Positions 1 through 13,698 of a stretch of DNA of 64,000 nt are shown piece by piece. Origin of the DNA: Dimorphilus gyrociliatus (Eukaryota > Annelida > Polychaeta > Dinophilidae); contig CAJFCJ010000016.1 of NCBI GenBank assembly GCA_904063045.1, forward strand, positions 310,001 through 374,000, written 5' to 3'. Position 1 is the first letter of the stretch. Each line of letters begins with the position of its first letter. The notes beneath the pieces were generated by a model. It was not told where the DNA came from and made no database searches. It saw only the letters and a list, made by a program, of their open reading frames with translations. The position numbers were made by a program, and so were the translations under genes.

Positions 1-355
1 ATCAGGCGTGTGGATAGCATGTTAAAAAGCATTCAATTTTGTTCAATATAATGTGAAATCACGTTTCTCAAGTTGTTCATTTATTTCATTTTCAATAGAC
101 AATATAAGTTTTATAGATGTTATGTATATAGTATATATACTGTATATGTACAGTATATCTATATACTGTATATAAATATATGTTTATTACGATATAGAGA
201 TAATCAAAACTCCACCCCCTTTTCAAGCTAATTACAAAAACGTCTTTTATAAATAAAAATAGCATAGAGCCGAGTATACGATCGAAAAGTAAGGACAAAA
301 GAAACGTCAGACTGGAAAACTGTTGCAGTTGCGTATATGGTAGATTTTTTTGCAG

Positions 356-475
356 CTCATTGATTTCGGCTTCTCTTTGAACGGAAGCCAATTGTTCTTG
401 AATCGGTCGCTACTGTATAATATGCATTTTTCAACAGCTATACGACTTGTCTATAATTTTTTTTTTACTTCAACC
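356..475. other. Coding-like stretch at left edge, strand unresolved
   Basis: Two readings compete. On the plus strand a poly-T/TGCAG acceptor ends at 355, and the frame from 356 stays open into the ATG at 476, so the KY-like gene could have an exon reaching further upstream. On the minus strand a frame open from about 413 down to 92 begins with a polar, coiled-coil-like stretch (residues such as EAEINELQKNL) and then becomes hydrophobic. Neither resembles a family I know. It may simply be 5' UTR. Confidence 0.25.
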
Positions 476-2105
476 ATGAACGCCGATACGCCTCGACCGT
501 CCAGCGCGAGCTCTTCCAGGTAATAATCGTTACGTATTGCATTTATTGCTTGATATTTATATGATATAAGGTATCTTATTTAATATTATAATTTGTTGTT
601 GTTTACAAGAGTTTTAGAAGAAAATAGGTAAAAATCGTTGAAACTGTTTTGAACATTTCCCTTAGGGGATAATTAATTTAATATACGTTTAAAGATATAA
701 TTATCAAGTATTTCGTTTGGCTATGTAAATAAGTATATATACGTAGTTTATAGAATAAACAATCTATATACATAAATTGAAAGAATTCACAAATTTTGTT
801 TGTTTGAACTGTTGAAATTCTTTTCCTTTCTTTTGTGGATTTTTAAGAGTTTAGACTATTTTATACATTATTTTATATTTTATTACGAGAAAGGAGAGAA
901 TCCATATAAAAAAATTTTCCATTAAATTATTCAAGTAGTGGAATAGAGGACTTGGGACTGAATTGAGTCAATTGACTATGTTACACAATGTATAGTATAA
1001 TAGCGAATATAGGTAAAAGAAGGAAAAAAAAAGCTGTAGCTTTTAGATATTCTCTATCTTAATTTATTATTTAAATAAATGATAGGACAAATCAAAAAAA
1101 TAATAATAAAATACTTGCGATATTTCTCAAAAAAGATCGGGAAGACCGGAAAGGATTAAAAGACTAGTGAACGAAATTGATTTAAGCGATGAAGATGATG
1201 AGGGGGACGCTTGGGAAGATGATAAATTTTTCGAAGAATATTTAAGGAAAAGTAATTATTTAAGGAGGAGAGGAACTCAAGAATCTAATTCTTTATCGGA
1301 TTACGAGAGTGTTGATAATTTTTCTACAACCGTTTCTTGCTGTAGTTATAGATCGATAGAAAAGTTTGTTAAAGATTTAACGTCATCCTTTTCCTTGAAA
1401 AAAGATAAAATACGTGCTATTTATAGTTGGCTAGTTCATAATTACAATAGGGTTGATTGCTGCAGAATTAGAAGAGAACTTACTCTTCTAAAAATGTGCT
1501 CATTAGTAAATATTCAATGTGAAATTGTTCATGGGTATAGGAAATCTGAAAATTTTATTCCTGGAGATAAATTAAATGAATTGTATCGCCATCAATGGAA
1601 CTTAGTGACTTTTGACGACATAAACGGCTTAATAGATGTAAAAACTGCCTTCTCGGAACCGTACGGAATAGATTATTTTTTCCTTACTAAGCCGGAAAAT
1701 CTTATAATTTCTCACCTTCCGGACAAAGTCGAACATCAACTTTTAGCGAATAAAATTAATGAAGAGAAATTTAGAAATTCCATAAGATCTTGGCCTGCAA
1801 AATTTGCTCTTTCAATCAAAACTTTGGCACCTATGGACGGAGTAGGCTTTATCCAAACAAAAACCGGTAAATTTTCTGTAAAACTAAGAGCAAGACGTCA
1901 TAGTTTGTCCAGCACCCTTGTTGTCATAGGCCTACACGGAGAGAAAAGGGTAGATGAGTACGTTGACCATAGAATATCGAATATTGAAGAGGAGGAAGTT
2001 TTCGATTTAGTACTACCAGCTAAAACTCGTTACATTTTAACAATAGTCGTTCAGGAGGAAGACGTACAACTTCCTGTGCAACAGTACACCATTGACTACC
2101 AATAA
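476..2105 (+). CDS. KY/hillarin-type transglutaminase-like protein, catalytic Cys segment missing
   Basis: Two-exon model. Exon 1 is 476-519: ATG with A at -3, residues MNADTPRPSSASSS, donor AG|GTAATA, phase 2. Exon 2 starts at 1163 (or at 1136, also in phase) and ends at the TAA at 2103-2105, giving about 328 or 337 aa. An acidic head (DLSDEDDEGDAWEDD) is followed by the transglutaminase-like fold: IRAIYSWLVHNY, a VHGYRK strand, then RHQWN and LIDVKTA, which correspond to the catalytic His (HxWN) and Asp. The family pattern continues with FFLTKPENLI. The block that should carry the nucleophile (VCxGYxxLF) between the 'NYNRVD' and 'LLKMCSL' segments is absent, so this is probably a pseudoenzyme. 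KY proteins act at muscle Z-discs and the cytoskeleton; any role here is inferred from family. The C-terminal half has two beta-rich stretches like KY accessory domains. Confidence 0.75.
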
Positions 2106-3078
2106 TAAAAATTCATAATGCAGAAATCGTTCCCCCTACGCATTTTTACGACACTCTTTGTCACGTTAAAACCCAATTTGAGAGTTTTCAATATTTCAAC
2201 TTGTTTGCAGAGTCTTTTTTTTTTATAATCACAGATAAGAAGTCAAGGAAGAAAACATTCTTTAATTTCTAATAAATCTATGTTTAATTAAATAAATGAA
2301 AAATAAGAATAGCAACTCAAAATGCAATATTCTATTATCAAAATAAGAGAGTATAGATAATATCTCTTATACAGTATTAATTCATGTTTTAATAATCATT
2401 TTAAAATCGGAGAGAGCGTGACAATTAAGACAATTAAGTAACGATTGCCGTATAGCTGAGAAATTGTAAATAATTCAAGAATTTATATCTTCAGTTGTCA
2501 CGGAATTTGAATTGTAAATATTTATAGGATTTATCATTTCAGATCAATTTTGTATCTTTTGGATATTGATCATTTTTTTTATTACTTCTCATTCTTCTAT
2601 CTCTATTTTCAATCTTTCAAAAGGCATAAATTAACGCCAACACTTTTTGCATACATGTTTCATTGCGGGAGGACAGGAAGAGAGGAAGAAAGGCAGGTGG
2701 GGGTGGAGGGTTTGGGAAAGAGTAAATTGGAAATATATGTATAAATATCTCGTTGGAAAGCAACAAAAAAAGTAATTTTTAGTTGAAAAATGAATATAAT
2801 ATATTGGAAACAATAGGGAAAAAAACCATAGAGTTGGTATCAAAGAATTTAATTATAGAACAGTCTTTAAATTATTATCGATAATCAATTTTCAGCTGGA
2901 AAAACGGCAAAGATTCTAATTTTTTTCTTCCATATTTTTTTTGATATTCAGCAAAAAAAATGTTGAAATTGTAAGAATAAATAGAATATCCTATAAGAAA
3001 GAAACAAGATATAAAGTATTAATAATACTTGTAGTTTCGATATATTGGTGTCATAGGAAAAGGGGATTAATCTGCATC

Positions 3079-3081
<3 letters not shown>

Positions 3082-3109
<28 letters not shown>
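3082..3109. repeat. (CT)n microsatellite
   Basis: About 14 uninterrupted CT units, directly visible, in the intergenic stretch 3' of the KY-like gene. Confidence 0.95.
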
Positions 3110-3111
<2 letters not shown>

Positions 3112-5403
3112 TAATTATTTTTTTCAATCAAGCCGTATTAGGATTTTTATAAAAAAGAATATCTTTTCAATGAGGATATTGTATATTTTTTATTCTGTCA
3201 GCTCCCTTCTCTTTGTTGCCTCTTCTCTCTCTGTCTTCGTATTTACACAATTTATTAGATATATATACAGTCTATATACACTTATGGGTCTTTAATTGGA
3301 CACTTCTAAATATAAAAATGCGATTCATATCTGTGAAATAATTATTCTTAGACTTATTAAAAATGTCATATGACAGTAATAATAGTGATATATGAATCTT
3401 TGAGGGGGGTCGGCCGAATTGGGAATTGAATAGGGAAAATAGAAAGAATTGTAAAGAGTATCAATTTCTTTTTAAATAGAGAAACAAAACATATATGCAT
3501 AATGAAGAAATTTTTATCTTAAAGTCCATCTATTATGATTTCTACCTGAATAAATAAAGATAACAGTAAATCAGTAATATTTTTTTTAAAAAAAAAAAAA
3601 AAAGAAATTATAAATATTCATTCAATTTTCAATGAATGTGGTTCCTTATTTTTTTTCATAAATACTTCTGTTTTATTATTATTATCAATGAATAATTGTA
3701 TTTCTATATTTTGATTATTTTCGAAGAGAAGTTTATCCATGCGTAAAAATAAAAACTGGTAATTATGAGGTGGTCTCATTTAAGGAGCTGGTAATTTATT
3801 GTTTATGTGAATAAATTATTGAATCCTATTCAATATTATAATGGATTATGTATGCCACTCATAATGGATAATGTATTAAAAGAAAACTATTTCAAATAAA
3901 ATGACAAGAATATATTGTATTGTTTATTCATGCTCCTTTATGTACTGTACATAAGTGCCATAATAGTTTTCTACTTTTATCCAACTAAAAGATAGATAAA
4001 TAATCTATCCATCAATGTCTTAGCCTCATTCTCTATCTATCAAAGAAAGGTTCTTTAATCATTTTCTCTGTATATATCAATCCCCAGCTGCCAATGACCC
4101 ATAAAATAGCAGCTTAATACAAATATTTTTATATTTCTCTTAATGTAAAATGGCAAGGGCAATATTAGATAAGATTGATAAGTGTCTCTATTTTTATATA
4201 ACGAATAATGGTTTATTCTTTATATTACTTGGTTTTCTATTAAATAAATTAATATTACCCGATAATTAAACAGATGTATATCATTTCTTGTCAGGTAAGA
4301 ATTAGCTGTATGTATAAATCATATTATATACCTTGAAACAGAGTGTTTTTGGATAGATTTCTAACAATTTTTAGTCTAGTTTCGCACCAATCTCGCCTCT
4401 AATCGTCCAATAAATTAATTTTAAAAATTTATTTGGGGAATAACCCAACCCTAAAATGAAATCTTCAATTTGGATGGGCGCGAATTAAAAATAGACTATC
4501 ATTGTAGTGTTCTGCCTTTGTTCTTTTGTTTCGAGGAAACTTATCCTCTAACGCAATATTGCTTCTCTTTAAAGTATCTCTTGGGGAAATTTTTCTATCT
4601 TGTTTGAGGTCATGCTAATAATAGGTCCCACCACCAGAGCTATCTACAATAGATTTCTTTTATTTCTTTTCGATAGAAATCGTCTCCTAATTCTTCTCTA
4701 TGTCATGAGAGGAATGGACAAGTGTAACAATTTTCCATATTTTTATATCTTTTTTAAGTATTTTTCAAACTGCTATTCATTCTCTTTTTAACTAGAATAT
4801 ACTAATTCTTTTTGATTTAATAACTGTTTAGCTTCCAGCCAAATTCTCCCGTTCGTCATCATAGAGAACCATAAGTATACCATAGCTATTGAATTTGTTC
4901 AATTATCTTAAGATAATAGCACTCTGTTTATTAGTCTTAAAACAGGTAGAGTAGGAGTCACTTTCATTAAATAGATCCTTTTTTCCCTCATATAGTTTTC
5001 AATGAAATAATAGTGTTTCTAGATAAAAGACAAGATAGCGTGGGAGTATATTTTTAAGTGAGAAAATGGTTTAAATTTGATATCTTACGAAACTGCAATG
5101 ATATATAAGATACTCCTCTTCCTTGTATTAGATTTATAGGTTGTAATAAAAATCAATAGTTTAGTAATCTTCCCACTTAAATAAAACTTCTTCCTTACTA
5201 TATATACAGTATATACAGTTTAAAGTATACAGTAGAACCTGTCTCTTTTTTTCTTTCACTCGCTCACTCGCTGCGAATAATTACAGCTTTAGATGATTAG
5301 CTCCTTCAACTGTAACCTAATCAATTTCTAACAACAATTTCAACTAGTGTTATTGCAATAGTAATATCTTAAAAATATTAATGTAGATGATGTTAATCAT
5401 AGA

Positions 5404-5418
5404 CAATAGATGGCGTAT
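5404..5418 (+). promoter_or_regulatory. CTCF-like motif (CAATAGATGGCGTAT)
   Basis: The core TAGATGGCG matches the animal CTCF consensus core and recurs elsewhere in this window. It is isolated in a gene-poor region, and binding is inferred only from sequence. Confidence 0.35.
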
Positions 5419-8400
5419 ATAACAATTTGTAAAGGTGAGCCATAAGCAATAATGAAAGAAATTGTATAAAAAGAAACAATTTGTTTTTATTATTTTGTAA
5501 TAAACTCAAGAGGGATTAGGGTTATTTTCCCTGACACATTAGTCTATTACTAGGTCAATATAGATCAACAATACTATATTCATAATAATAATGTTACTCT
5601 GCTGCTGGATGATACGTTAGGTTGTAATCTATATCCTATTCAGATTAAAGAGTCGTTGATAAATTGAAGATTTCGAATAGAGATAAGTAATGGTTCAACG
5701 AACGGTACTAATAAGTTATTTATTATAAATTAGGACCTTTAACAAAGTTATATTGTATCTAATGTTCCCTTGATAAATATAAGATCTGAGCTGAATATTT
5801 TTCTATTTAAAGGTTAAAACTTTTGTGTACCAGTTTCTTTCTTTCTTCTCTATATTCTATTTTCTTAATTCCCTTTATAATCTATCCAGACATTATTTCC
5901 TATGCTTTATTTCATTATGGAGAGTTAGTATAATTTAGGAATCTCTCTTAATACATTTATAGAAAAGTGAACAAAATGAAATAAATTAGATAGTTTGGTA
6001 AAGAAAATTCATTTAAAAAAAGAGGAAGTTCCATTTTATTGATATTGAATAAATCACTTTTTCCTATGTAGGAAGTTAATTTCGATTTTAATACTTTTCT
6101 TTATGTCTTCAAAAAGAAAAGAATCGCCGAATAGACTTTTCCTTAAAGTTGATAAAATATTACAAAAAAAATGACACCTTTCTATTATATTTACCGTTAA
6201 TCGATAGATCTTTAGTAGATATATAGAGAGGCCAGAGGATAAAAGAGGAAGTAAAGTTGGTAGGAGAGATAGACTGGAATGTTTTAAGGATAAAAATATT
6301 GCTGGGAAAAAAACATGGGGGAAATCGATTTCCAGTAGGAAAAGAATCTCTCTTTCGCATCATGATACCAGATCGTATTAGCAGGGTTCTTGGATTTAGT
6401 AAAGAAAGACTAACTAATATTTTAAAAGTTTCTTTTTACCATAATATTCACTAACAAGGCTGTTGCCTGATCTGAAATGCTTTCTCTTGAGACAATTCTT
6501 AGTTAAAATTCTCGAAATGGTGATAATCACTCATGGATAGAGTTAAATTTTGTGAGGATTTGATAGTTTTTCCAACCTGACTCAGCGTAAAATACTTTTA
6601 GCAGGCGAATAATTATTTTTACCTTCTGCAAGAAGCTTCAAACAATATATTGTAAAAGATACAGCTAGATCTTATACAATCAATATATAACAGTTTTTGA
6701 ATTGAATAATAAGCAATAAGTGAAAAGGTGAAGCGTATTTTTTCTAGTGCTTTGTAAGCGGTCAATCACGAAATTGCAGCCTCCTTGAAACCGTCTAAGT
6801 CTTAGTTGTACAATACAATGAAACTTAGTGGGAACAATTGAAGATACCATCGAAATAGAATCCTCTTTCCCTCTGTAAAGATAATTAGAGCATCTTATAA
6901 AATATATGCATGATATCTATCTTTTCAATAGAGATATTCTCTCAAGTCTAAAAATAGAATTAGTGATTTTTTTCTAAATTAAAAAACTGCAATATAAAAA
7001 ACAAAGGATTAATTATTTACTCTAAATGTTAATATATACGGAAATATACACACATATATATATACTAATATATATATATATATGTATGTCTTGATGAATA
7101 ATTCATGAACATGTCAATTAACAATCCTTTTAAAAAATTTACTTAATTCAGATAAAAATTTAACAGCTGGGAATCAGTTTGAAAGTATTAAAAATAGATC
7201 TGTTCAGTTATTTGTTTGTATTTAGCCTTCGTGAATAGATTCAACGATAGATGTAGATGTCAGTTTTAACAATAGCATAGATACAGTGTATATGTATATA
7301 TATATATAAAACGCGAGTAATGACTTTGATATTTCCTATCTCATTATTCTTAATATTTAATTTAATATGAAATAGTAAGCCCAGATCTTGTCTATTCTAA
7401 GGAATTTAATAAATATGACTTCTAATTGTTGTAATTGAAGTTTTTCAGATAGACTAATTCTACTCATCCTCTCATATTAGTGATTATTAACAGTCAGTAA
7501 TTATGGAGATGGAATTTAAAATAGAAGAAAAATATTTTCTAGACATTGTCCTTGAAAAAGATAGAGGTAAACAACGACTAAGGTCGCTAAGAAGTTCCTT
7601 GGATATAAATCGAAAATTTGTATTGCTAAATCTCTGTTTCTGTGAAACAGGGATGTTACAAGGTAGATTAAATTCATATTTTTCGGTCGATTACGTCATA
7701 TATTAGTTTTTTCTACTTTCGTCGAGAACTGGCTGTCTGTAATATATCTATATACAATATATATGTAAATATATTTGTGTGTATCCTAGTAAGCTTGTGC
7801 GAATTTTCTACATATTATTTAGAACAATTACACATCAAAGACATAAAAAAGAAGTAAATCTATAGGGAATACTGTCTGTCTGTCTCTTATTCTTTTGACC
7901 TATGAAAATAAACAATGTTATATTCCTTATAAAATTTAGGAACAGAACGGAAATTAGCCATAATCTGTAAATATAACCATAAAAATTGAATCATCTGGTG
8001 TCCGAAGAAACGAAAATACAAATGCTTCTTGAATGTCAATTGAAAATTTGAGAAAAATAAACATTTAGGAAAGTGCTAAATGATTTATGATGAATATAAG
8101 ATATACGTACAGTTGGACAGATATACCATATATATAATCACTAAAACAGCAAATGTTAACATATTACGTACACGCATACTTTCGCGATAGCGATTCTTAT
8201 TCTCCTCTTTGTTGTAAATAAACATACAAAATTACCTCTAATTAACTAGTAGATGATTAAGTGAGCTTCAATACAAGAAAGGTGGTCATTAATTTCATTA
8301 CTTTTATTATATACCCATTTCCCTTCAATTTTATTCCCAACTTTATTACTTCCTATTCGTCTAAGAAAGTACTGAGATATAAATTAGCAAACTATTCATG

Positions 8401-11400
8401 CAAATTATAAACTATTAACTTTTTCTTCTTTCTTCTTACAGTATGCTGAGCTCGACTGTAAATGATCTGCTCTTTATCTCTCTCTTTCTCTCTTTCTGCC
8501 TTTTTAAGTGCATATACAGTATATACATGTATATATGTATATAAATAGAGATAAAGCATATAATGTAACTAATATGTCTAATCATTTATCATGTACACAT
8601 TTCACTAACTATTACTATTCTAAAATTCTATATGGATTTATAAATTAGATAATCTTTTTTAACCTTATTACCCTTTTAGATTTTTATTTTTAATCTCTTT
8701 AAAAAAAAAGGCCATTTGCTGCTCTGAGTGTCAAACATTTTAACAGGCTTACTCTTCACTTGCAGTCCTGCTTAGTTCTTTTAAGAATTATATTAAAATG
8801 GATAATGGGAGGATAGATTTTAAATTGAAAAAAAGGCGCCTTTTTTTTCTCGCTCTCTTTCCATTCTTAACAAAAAAAAATGAGACATTTCAGTATAGCG
8901 TGTTTCCTCTTGCCCCTTCTAGTAGTTGTTTACTTTCGTTACAGTTATAATCATTTTTTGTCTAACTTTTATAAGACAAAAAGAGATTAGAGAGAAAAGA
9001 GAGAAAGAAAGTGTGCTACTGTGGGTGTGCGTGCGTGCTTGGGTACGTGCGTGTGTCTGTGTCCACAAGAACGAGAATACTCAAGAGAAATTAAGAATCT
9101 ATAAATCTTTTTTTCTGACAACTTTACCATCCTAAATATAGCCAGAGTTCGTTACTCTTCTATAATTAACAAAAGAGATTCATTTAATTTCGAATTACTC
9201 ACACCTACTCTTTTAATATACGCAGTTATACATAGTATAAGCTGCGTATATTGAACTTTCTATATGCAAATTAATCAATATGCATTACTTCTATATAATT
9301 AATAGCATAAGGTGAAATTTTATGTGGGCGACAAGCATGCATGAGTATTTCCTGAATAGGAAAGAGGAGGATATATCATGATAAAGAAATATATTAGGCA
9401 GGAAGGGAGTAGCGTAAGTAGAAGCAAAAAAGAAAAGAAATTATTCGTGAGCTTGACTCTCCTTTAGAAACTTTTCCAAAGGGTTATTGATAAAGAGATC
9501 TACACTTATTGTTCATTAGTGTAGAATTCTGATGGGAGGAAACGACTTAAACAATACGTTAGAACAGTACTTGAGTCAAAGTAGTACAAATGATAACTTG
9601 AAATAGAGACTTACATTTAGTATTATGGCAATATTATCAGATATTTTATGGTATATGCTTTATAAAATACGCTAAAGGAGAGAGCAAGTGACCTAAAGAG
9701 ATCATAAAATTTATAAAATACGAGTTATTAACCTAATTTAAAAAGTATTTAGTATAATTTACACTAAATGAAAAGGTAAATAATACACGAAATGGTAATA
9801 TTAATTGAACTATAATTTTCTTTTATTCTTAGAAAAACAATTGCAAATGAAAGATGACGAGATCAAGTCAGTTGTTTTCTATAATCAATATGTAGAGATT
9901 CTATTAATCAATATAAACGATTTACTAGTCCTATTGTTATTTAAAAGAGAATTTCTTTTTCTATTAAAGTCCTGAAAGGAAAAAAAATGAAAAGCTAATT
10001 TTAACTTTGTTACCCGGATGCAAATGTGGAAACAGGAAACAAATGCATCTACTCTTTTTTCTATGTTTCCCACTTTTCCCTAGATTTTCTACCTTATTAA
10101 TTACAATCTGTTCTATTCTTTTGATCAAACTTCTTCAAAACTAAAATATCGTTAAATTGATTTTTCTTCCTTTCAGCCATTTATTTATTTCAGCCCTTAG
10201 TTAAGAGCAAAATTCTTTGTACATAAAAAAACATCTATTAACATGCTTCCTTCTATATTAAAAATATTTTTATACTTTCATTATATTTAAATTTTGATTA
10301 CGTAATAAAGAATATTTTTTATCCTAGTTTTCGTGATAAACGGAATCGTATGTTAGTAATTTAAGATAGCAAACAATATATTAGATTACTTTTTTAATAG
10401 TAATATCTACCTGTTAATTATTTATTATCTGTTTAAAAGGATGAAACAAAATTCGGTTAAAAAAAGACATTATAAACATATATAGTATATTAATGTCTAA
10501 AATTGTAAATTAATCCAAGTTGGAAGCAGTGATTTGTAATTTTATTCGTAATATTAGTAACGACAATTATGAAATATAATTAGAGCATAAATTATGCTAT
10601 TCTTTAGTATAAATAGTCTGAAAATATAAAATTTCTTCTTTTAACCAGGTAAACTCATCAAAAGAAGTAAATGTATATATTTAGCTCAATAGAGAAATAA
10701 GGACCAATCTTTAAATAGATGTATTACCTCTAATGATATATGTTTTTTTTTTTACGTTATTTACTATTTATTAATTATTGTGTGTATTATATATAACAAA
10801 ATAAGAAAGAAACAAATGGTCTGATTGTTACTATGCCACCTGTACTCCTTCTATACCTTATATAATATTTATTCAATTAGCTAGCTGTATTACTTTCAAT
10901 TGTTGCTCTTTTCAATCGCATAGGTAATTGTTTATATATATATATACAGATTTGATTGAAGATATTTAATTAGACAATGGTATTGTTTCACTACTGTTAA
11001 CCTTCCACGAATGTTTCTCAGCTATTTTCTTTAGAAATACACTTGAACTTGTAATTGTACAATTTCTTGTAGAATATAAAGAGGTTGTTAATAGGAGAAT
11101 TGCCAGAAGTCTCACACTGTCATTCGTTTCTTCAATACAAACTTACAAATACTTTGACGCTTCTCAAGAGACGCTCGTCAAATATCTTTTCCACGCCTTT
11201 TCTCCTTTTATTTTAGTATTTGTTGGGTATTATCCTCTCCTTTTTCTAGCACACTATGTCGTCGCTTTTCCACTTGTTTACGTAAAGGGGCGCCGATATA
11301 CTAACATCATTCGGTCGGATTGATTGATTAGACATAAATATACTTTAAAATTGCTATAGCGTCTCGTAAGATATACAAAATTTCTACTAGAAACTAAAGC

Positions 11401-13162
11401 GATATCAAACCACATTTATCCTATCTTTAATAATGAACAGCCTTTGCATTGTTAATTACCGGTAATAAAAGGAAAGCGTTCTCTCTCGAAGGAAGGTTGT
11501 GAAATATATTAATACAAGAATAAATTAATAGGACAGTTGGAAAACTAGGAAGCTTTATTTTATAGGAAAAATTAGAGGAAAAAAGATGAATAATATTACT
11601 AGTAATAATAACGACAGCGAAAACGACAGCGACCCTAATGGAGATATTAACAAGAAGGTTGAGAATCTTTACTGATTTATGATGAAAATAATTACCAGTT
11701 AATTCTAAGGAGAGAATAAGAGATAGTGAGAGAAATGATTTTGGAAACTTATTAAACACGTACAAGAATTAAGAAGCAAGAGATAAAATGTTTTAAAAGG
11801 GAGAAGAGCTTAGAGCGGCTTATAGACAATTAAAAAAAGTTGATTAGTCTGAGAAGTTTGCGTCTCTTTTTCCCTTTTTCGATTTCTATTTTTATCTAAA
11901 AATAGAAAGAACTAGTCTAAAATATTTTCCATTTTCTAATTATAAGAAGAAAAAGAGAAGAAAATAACATAATAATTACAGGGATAGAGATATTTCATGT
12001 CTTTTTCTTCTTATCTACTCTTTCTACTATACTCTTTTTTCAAGTTTCCTTTCCTGCCCCGTCTTATTCTTTCCGTAAATGTATACTTACTTTTTTCTCA
12101 AAAACGGAAGCACTTTCAAATATAAGACGATTGAACCGTAGAGTAAATGACATTCTAAATCGGCCTATCTACTGGATTTTTCACTTGACCTTAGACATTA
12201 AAAAACTTGAAGAATTCAAAGATGAGGAGACAAGTATAGGGAAATAATTAATTGTATTGATGTTAATTTGTAGGTTAAATGAAAGAATGAAATGAAAAGA
12301 TATACATAGATAGTAATAATAATAAAAGAGTAATGTATAGGAGGATAATAAAGTTCTTGTCATTTGCAAAGTTAATTGAAAAACAGCAAGGACTAAATGC
12401 GTCACATAATGTTGTTTTCTATTTCTTTTGTTTGTTTTGTTAGAAAAACAATTAGCTTGTATACTACCAAAAACCTATACAATTTAAATTTCGAATCGTA
12501 AGGGTTTCCTTCTCCTTAATTAAAATTATTTGCCATATCATTGCTTATTAAGCTACAAAAGAGAGAAGTCGCTAATTTAACATTTCAGGGAAGTCTCTAC
12601 TACTTTCCATTCTTCTGGTTTATTTTTTTCCAGTCTCTTCCCTTCCTCTTCTATTCTCTCTTCCACTATCTTACGCATCGCTTTCGTTAGTGAAGTAGTT
12701 AATTTAAATAGAACATTTACTGACTGACTTTTTGTTATAAAACGAGAAAATTACATTAGCGAAGCGTGGAGTAAGGTTTTTCTTTTTAGCATTTTAACAA
12801 AAGGTTAAGTTAAATAATTAAAATAATGTTGAGTTTACTCTTATTATTCATTTTTAACACCATCTGTTTAGCATTTGTTAAACTGCCCTAAAAATAGCAA
12901 CAAGCATTAAATATTAGTCTAATTTGAAATAAAATATAATACAAATGGTAAATAAGACAGGAAGAAGGCTAGACGATAAGCAAGGAATATGATCTATATA
13001 GCGAGAGAGCTGAACAAAGCTCATTATCAAAATTTCCCTTCAGTTTACAGTTCACTGAAGGAAAAACAATTATAATTATTTATAAAGTAACTGACGGTAC
13101 AGTTTAAATAAAGGAATTGTAGTCTATTATCACATATGTGTAAGTATTGTTATTATTTAGAA

Positions 13163-13186
13163 AGAGAGAGAGAGAGAGAGAGAGAG
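13163..13186. repeat. (AG)n microsatellite
   Basis: About 12 AG units in the region 3' of the FMRFamide-receptor-like gene. Confidence 0.95.
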
Positions 13187-13698
13187 CAAGACAGTGGAAA
13201 AGAAAGAATGAAAGAAAGTGATGATATTTCTTTATATGCACTCTAAAGGAGAATATGAATACAAAAAAGGAAAACAAAGTCAACCACTTTTAATTTATCA
13301 TCTCATTCTCAAAAGTGTGACTTTTTACTGCTAAAATTTATTTGTCTACCTGTAAGACTTTGCTAATTGGAGTAAGAAAATAAAGAAATATACATATATA
13401 TACAGGTATATGCTATTTTTGCAGATTCTATTCATGATGATAAAATAAATTTGTTTGTTTTTTTTATTTCGAAAATAAACAGGAAAAAAAAAAGGAAAAA
13501 CCAAGAAAAGAAAAGTGTACTTTGTTCACATTTAAGAATTCGTTTTTGTTTGTTTTTGTTTGTTTTTTATTATTGAATGATTTTTAGTAAAATAAATGGG
13601 TTTTTTTTTTTAGTTTTTATCCCTTTTTCTTTTCTGGTTTATTGTTGATACAGTCTGTTACAAAAAAAACAAAAAATACACTGAATATCTTTCTTTTA

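Larger units (their letters stand above)
2106..13698. other. Gene-poor AT-rich region
   Basis: No exon could be supported in 11.6 kb. Open frames here are short, start from non-ATG codons or have low-complexity translations. The stretch holds a CT repeat at 3082-3109, AG at 13163-13186, several TA-rich tracts containing TATACTGTATA, a CTCF-like site at 5404-5418, and A/T homopolymers. The KY-like 3' UTR probably ends soon after 2105, since AATAAA overlaps the stop. The receptor 3' UTR lies below 13699, with reverse-strand AATAAA near 13638. Confidence 0.6.

Noticed and set aside
6257-6454. 65-codon open frame in the left intergenic region
   Set aside because: Opposite-strand frame of similar length overlaps it, no splice context, no similarity to a known family.
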